Shown here in pieces: positions 61,479-64,000 of a DNA stretch of 64,000 nucleotides. Below the pieces are notes generated by a model. The model did not search any database, was not told the DNA's origin, and saw only the letters and a list, made by a program, of their open reading frames with translations. The first letter of the stretch is position 1. Every line of letters begins with the position of its first letter. The DNA is from Hymenobacter convexus (GTDB lineage: Bacteria; Bacteroidota; Bacteroidia; Cytophagales; Hymenobacteraceae). Where the stretch lies: NCBI RefSeq assembly GCF_030580955.1, contig NZ_JAUQON010000002.1:620001-684000 (forward strand), in the 5' to 3' direction. The position numbers were made by a program, and so were the translations under genes.

Positions 61479-61528
61479 CCACTCGCTGCCAACATCACCA
61501 GGGCCCCGCACACGGAGGCCCTTTTTTA
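61457..61528 (+). promoter_or_regulatory. Attenuator 2: terminator with possible antiterminator
   Basis: Terminator: AGGGCC (61500-61505) with GGCCCT (61517-61522), an inner CCG/CGG pair set, then T-run. A weaker antiterminator can form between GGCCC (61457-61461) and GGGCC (61501-61505), extended by TGTTG (61464-61468) with CAACA (61490-61494). The 5' strand is covered by a ribosome at the leader stop (61476). The antiterminator is less convincing than in module 1. Confidence 0.68.
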
Positions 61529-61538
61529 TTGCCCATTC

Positions 61539-61623
61539 TAGTTGTCAGTTGTCAGTTGTCAGGAATTCAAGCGCCGGCAATCAAAACAAGTGACTAACAA
61601 CGGCCAACCAACAACTGACAACT
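61539..61623. repeat. TTGTCAGTTGTCAG-type inverted repeat before pheA
   Basis: TAGTTGTCAGTTGT (61539-61552) is the exact complement of 61610-61623. The left arm continues as a third GTTGTCAG. The element ends 7 bp before the pheA start, like the related one at 38269 before the HAD gene. Confidence 0.75.
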
Positions 61624-61630
61624 AACCACC

Positions 61631-62503
61631 ATGCACGTTTCCATCCAGGGTTTTCAGGGAAGTTTCCACGAAGTAGCGGCCCGGCAGTTCTTCGGCCCGA
61701 CGCCGACGCTGCTGCCCTGTGCCACCTTCGGCGCGGTGGTGGCCCACGTGGTGGTCGGCACCGCCGAGGCCGGGCTGATGGCCATGGAAAACTCGCTGGC
61801 CGGCAGCATTCTGCCCAACTACCTGCTGCTGGAGCGCCACCCCGTGCGGGTGACGGGCGAAGTGTACCTGCCCATTCATCAGCACCTGCTGGCCCTGCCC
61901 GGCATCGCGCTGACCGACGTGCGGCAGGTGCACTCGCACCCCATGGCCCTGCGCCAGTGCGGCGAATTCCTCGACCGCCACCCGCACTGGAAGCTGGTGG
62001 AAACCGACGACACCGGCCACAGCGCCCAGCTGCTGGCCGAAAACCGCACGCCCGGCGTGGCCGTGGTGGCCGGCGCCCAGGCCGCCGCGCAGTTCGGCCT
62101 GCACATTCTGGCGCCCGCCATCCACGACGACCCGCACAATTACACCCGTTTCCTGGTGCTGGAGCACGCCGACACCGCCCGCCCCGATGCTTTGGCCGAT
62201 AAGGCTTCGCTCTATTTCTGCGCGCCGCACGCGCCGGGCAGCCTGGCCGCCGTGCTCAGCCGCGTGGCCGCGCACGGCCTGAACCTGAGCAAGCTGCAGT
62301 CGTGCCCCCGGCCGGGGCAGCCCTGGCACTACGGCTTCCATGCCGATGTGGAGTTTGCGGAAAGAAGCCAGCTGGAGGCGTTGCTGGCCGATTTGGCGGC
62401 GGTGACGGAGGAGCTGCGGGTGCTGGGCGCCTACCGCCGCGGGCAAGGCAATACCGCCGCCACAGAAACAACCGATGCCCAAGTCACGCCGCAATTGGCT
62501 TAG
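61631..62503 (+). CDS. pheA: Prephenate dehydratase
   Basis: 290 aa, monofunctional (no chorismate mutase part). Catalytic domain 1-180: FQGSFHEVAARQFF, MAMENSLAGSI, and NYTRFLVL with the essential Thr172-Arg173-Phe174. The C-terminal ACT domain (about 196-270) has PGSLAAVLSRVAAHGLNLSK and YGFHADVEF, the allosteric Phe-binding region. It makes phenylpyruvate from prephenate. First structural gene of the operon behind tandem attenuators with Phe/Tyr codons; 5 bp before the aminotransferase. Confidence 0.95.
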   Translation: MHVSIQGFQGSFHEVAARQFFGPTPTLLPCATFGAVVAHVVVGTAEAGLMAMENSLAGSILPNYLLLERHPVRVTGEVYLPIHQHLLALPGIALTDVRQVHSHPMALRQCGEFLDRHPHWKLVETDDTGHSAQLLAENRTPGVAVVAGAQAAAQFGLHILAPAIHDDPHNYTRFLVLEHADTARPDALADKASLYFCAPHAPGSLAAVLSRVAAHGLNLSKLQSCPRPGQPWHYGFHADVEFAERSQLEALLADLAAVTEELRVLGAYRRGQGNTAATETTDAQVTPQLA

Positions 62504-62508
62504 AAATT

Positions 62509-63741
62509 ATGACGACAACTTTTGAAAATCAGCTAAAAGTGCCCGTTGCCAGCCGCCTGGCCCACACCGGCGAATACTACTTCTCGCGCAAGCTGCGCGA
62601 ACTGGCAGCCCTCAACGCAGCCGGCGCCAATATTATCAACCTCGGCATCGGCAGTCCCGATTTGCCGCCGCACCCCAGCGTGACGGCCGCCCTCGCGGCC
62701 AGCGCCGCGCTGCCCGGCGCCCACGGCTACCAGGGCTACCAGGGCACGCCCGCGCTGCGCGGTGCCATGGCCGAGTTCTACCAGCGGCACTACGGCGTGG
62801 CGCTGGACCCGGCCTGCGACATCCTGCCGCTATTGGGCTCGAAAGAGGGCCTGATGCACATCGCCATGACGTTTCTGGAAGTCGGCGACGTGGTGCTCAT
62901 CCCCAACCCCGGCTACCCGACCTACCGCGCCGTGGCCGAAATTAGTGGCGCCGAAGTGCGCGAATACGACCTCACGGCCGCCGCCGGCTGGCTGCCCGAC
63001 CTGGACGCATTAGCACAAACCGACCTTTCCAGGGTGAAAATGATGCTGGTGAACTACCCGCACATGCCCACTGGCGCCGCGGCCGATGTGGCGTTTCTGA
63101 CGCGGCTGGTGGCCTTTGCCAAAGCCCACGAAATTCTGCTGGTGCACGACAACCCGTATGGCTTCATCCTGAACGAAACGCCGCCCGTGAGCCTGCTGGC
63201 CGTGCCCGGCGCCCGCGAGGTGGCCGTGGAGCTAAACTCGCTCAGCAAATCGCACAACATGGCGGGCTGGCGCGTGGGCCTGCTCTGCGGCCGGGCCGAT
63301 ATTATTGCCGACGTGCTGCGCTTCAAAAGCAACATGGATTCGGGCATGTTCCTGCCGGTGCAGCAGGCGGCGGTGGCGGCCCTGGCGCTGGGCGACGACT
63401 GGTTTCGGGAGCTGAACGCCACCTACCGCGCCCGCCGCGCGCTGGTGCTGGAGCTGCTGCGGGCCCTGGGCTGCGCGCCGGCGCCGGGCCAGGTGGGCCT
63501 GTTCATCTGGGCCGCCGTGCCGGCCGAATACGCCGACGGTTACGCCCTGAGCGATGCCGTGCTGGCCCAGGCGCGGGTGTTCCTCACGCCGGGCGGCATT
63601 TTCGGCAGCAACGGGCTGGGCTACGTGCGCGCCAGCCTCTGCCAGCCGGAAAGCGTGCTGCGCGAGGCGCTGGAAAGAGTTCAGAACGCTAAAATAGCCC
63701 GTCATGCAGAGCGCAGCGAAGCATCTCGCTCGCTCAAGTAA
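62509..63741 (+). CDS. Class I/II PLP aminotransferase of the Phe/Tyr operon
   Basis: 410 aa from ATG 62509. Fold-type I: INLGIGSPDLPPHPSV, HGYQGYQGTPALRGAMAEFY, LIPNPGYPTYRA, LVHDNPYGFI, SLSKSHNMAGWRVGLLCGRA with PLP Lys247, and GLGYVRASLC with the carboxylate Arg. Position between pheA and tyrA suggests transamination of phenylpyruvate and hydroxyphenylpyruvate, or of prephenate. The last 13 residues, [13 protein letters not shown], and the stop codon are encoded by a REPIN-like element, so the native C-terminus has been replaced or extended. Confidence 0.9.
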   Translation: MTTTFENQLKVPVASRLAHTGEYYFSRKLRELAALNAAGANIINLGIGSPDLPPHPSVTAALAASAALPGAHGYQGYQGTPALRGAMAEFYQRHYGVALDPACDILPLLGSKEGLMHIAMTFLEVGDVVLIPNPGYPTYRAVAEISGAEVREYDLTAAAGWLPDLDALAQTDLSRVKMMLVNYPHMPTGAAADVAFLTRLVAFAKAHEILLVHDNPYGFILNETPPVSLLAVPGAREVAVELNSLSKSHNMAGWRVGLLCGRADIIADVLRFKSNMDSGMFLPVQQAAVAALALGDDWFRELNATYRARRALVLELLRALGCAPAPGQVGLFIWAAVPAEYADGYALSDAVLAQARVFLTPGGIFGSNGLGYVRASLCQPESVLREALERVQNAKIARHAERSEASRSLK

Positions 63742-63787
63742 CGGAATTGCTGCCACGAGCGAAATGCTTCGTTGCGCTCTGCATGAC
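63701..63787. repeat. REPIN-like inverted repeat overlapping the aminotransferase 3' end
   Basis: Arms 63701-63732 and 63756-63787 pair with two mismatches (CAGAGCG class). The left arm and part of the centre are translated as the aminotransferase tail, with the stop in the loop at 63739-63741. Confidence 0.9.
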
Positions 63788-63819
63788 TACTAATCTCTTC
63801 AAACCCAACCCTTCTCAAA

Positions 63820-64000
63820 ATGAACGTCACCATCATCGGCCTTGGCCTTATTGGCGGCTCGCTGGCCCTCAGCTTGCGGCAGCACGGGCTGGCACAACGC
63901 TTCGTTGGCGTAGAAGCCAGCCCGGTCCACGCGCGCCGCGCCCTGGAGCTGGGCCTGGTCGATGCCATTGAAACCGACTTGGCTACGGCCGTGGCGGCGG
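63820..64000 (+). CDS. tyrA: Prephenate dehydrogenase, N-terminal part (runs off the window)
   Basis: The first 60 codons from ATG 63820 are visible: MNVTIIGLGLIGGSLALSLR, the NAD-binding GxGxxG with GGS of TyrA, then FVGVEASPVHARRALELGLV and VDAIETDLATAVAA. The enzyme oxidatively decarboxylates prephenate to hydroxyphenylpyruvate for tyrosine. It is third in the operon, separated from the aminotransferase by the inverted repeat. Confidence 0.9.
   Translation, partial: MNVTIIGLGLIGGSLALSLRQHGLAQRFVGVEASPVHARRALELGLVDAIETDLATAVAA

Overview
The window looks like a chromosomal piece of a high-GC member of the Bacteroidota, most likely Hymenobacter or a close relative. The evidence is the family content (DUF3826, DUF4833, DUF5694, VF530 and HXXEE proteins, two secreted nucleases with type IX secretion C-terminal domains), Bacteroidota-type promoters (-33 TTTG, -7 TAnnTTTG, for example upstream of rplU), and GC-rich coding with frequent palindromic intergenic repeats. 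No tRNA, rRNA, CRISPR array or transposase was seen. Identifications rest on recognised motifs read by eye; no database search was possible.

Layout. 1-8 kb: cell-wall and envelope genes (RlpA-like lipoprotein, GH25 lysozyme, Omp85-type barrel), a small heat-shock protein, and a three-gene run led by hemW. 8-16.6 kb: a cyclase-family gene, rplU-rpmA, then the class I ribonucleotide reductase genes nrdB and nrdA, separated by a YceI gene and a membrane protein. A pair of DnaA boxes lies upstream of nrdB. 16.7-20.7 kb: a defence-like block made of an AT-rich gene with a HEPN-type RNase motif, a DUF433/DUF5615 toxin-antitoxin pair and an Abi-family gene. Each module is followed by a copy of the same GC-rich repeat. 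20.8-53.8 kb: mostly single metabolic, transport and regulatory genes, including a TetR regulator that shares an operator with an adjacent HXXEE membrane protein gene, two paralogous exported nucleases, and lysA. 54-58.8 kb: the leucine operon, leuA - small unknown gene - leuC - leuD - leuB, on the minus strand. 58.9-64 kb: a TPR-like protein, a DUF4833 protein, then the phenylalanine/tyrosine operon pheA - aminotransferase - tyrA, which runs off the window.

The clearest new-looking regulatory system is in the leader of the Phe/Tyr operon (61203-61528). It has two tandem transcription attenuators, each with a tiny ORF carrying a run of Phe and Tyr codons and a Rho-independent terminator, and a plausible competing antiterminator. 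The two modules share sequence and look like a tandem duplication.

The second theme is a family of long near-perfect inverted repeats (REPIN-like), with about fourteen full, shortened or half copies, mostly between 35 and 64 kb. They lie between genes, inside the leu operon, and in one case supply the last 13 codons of a gene. Other repeat families include the repeats of the defence block, a three-stem element at 29.3 kb, small hairpins directly after stop codons, and elements that touch start codons.
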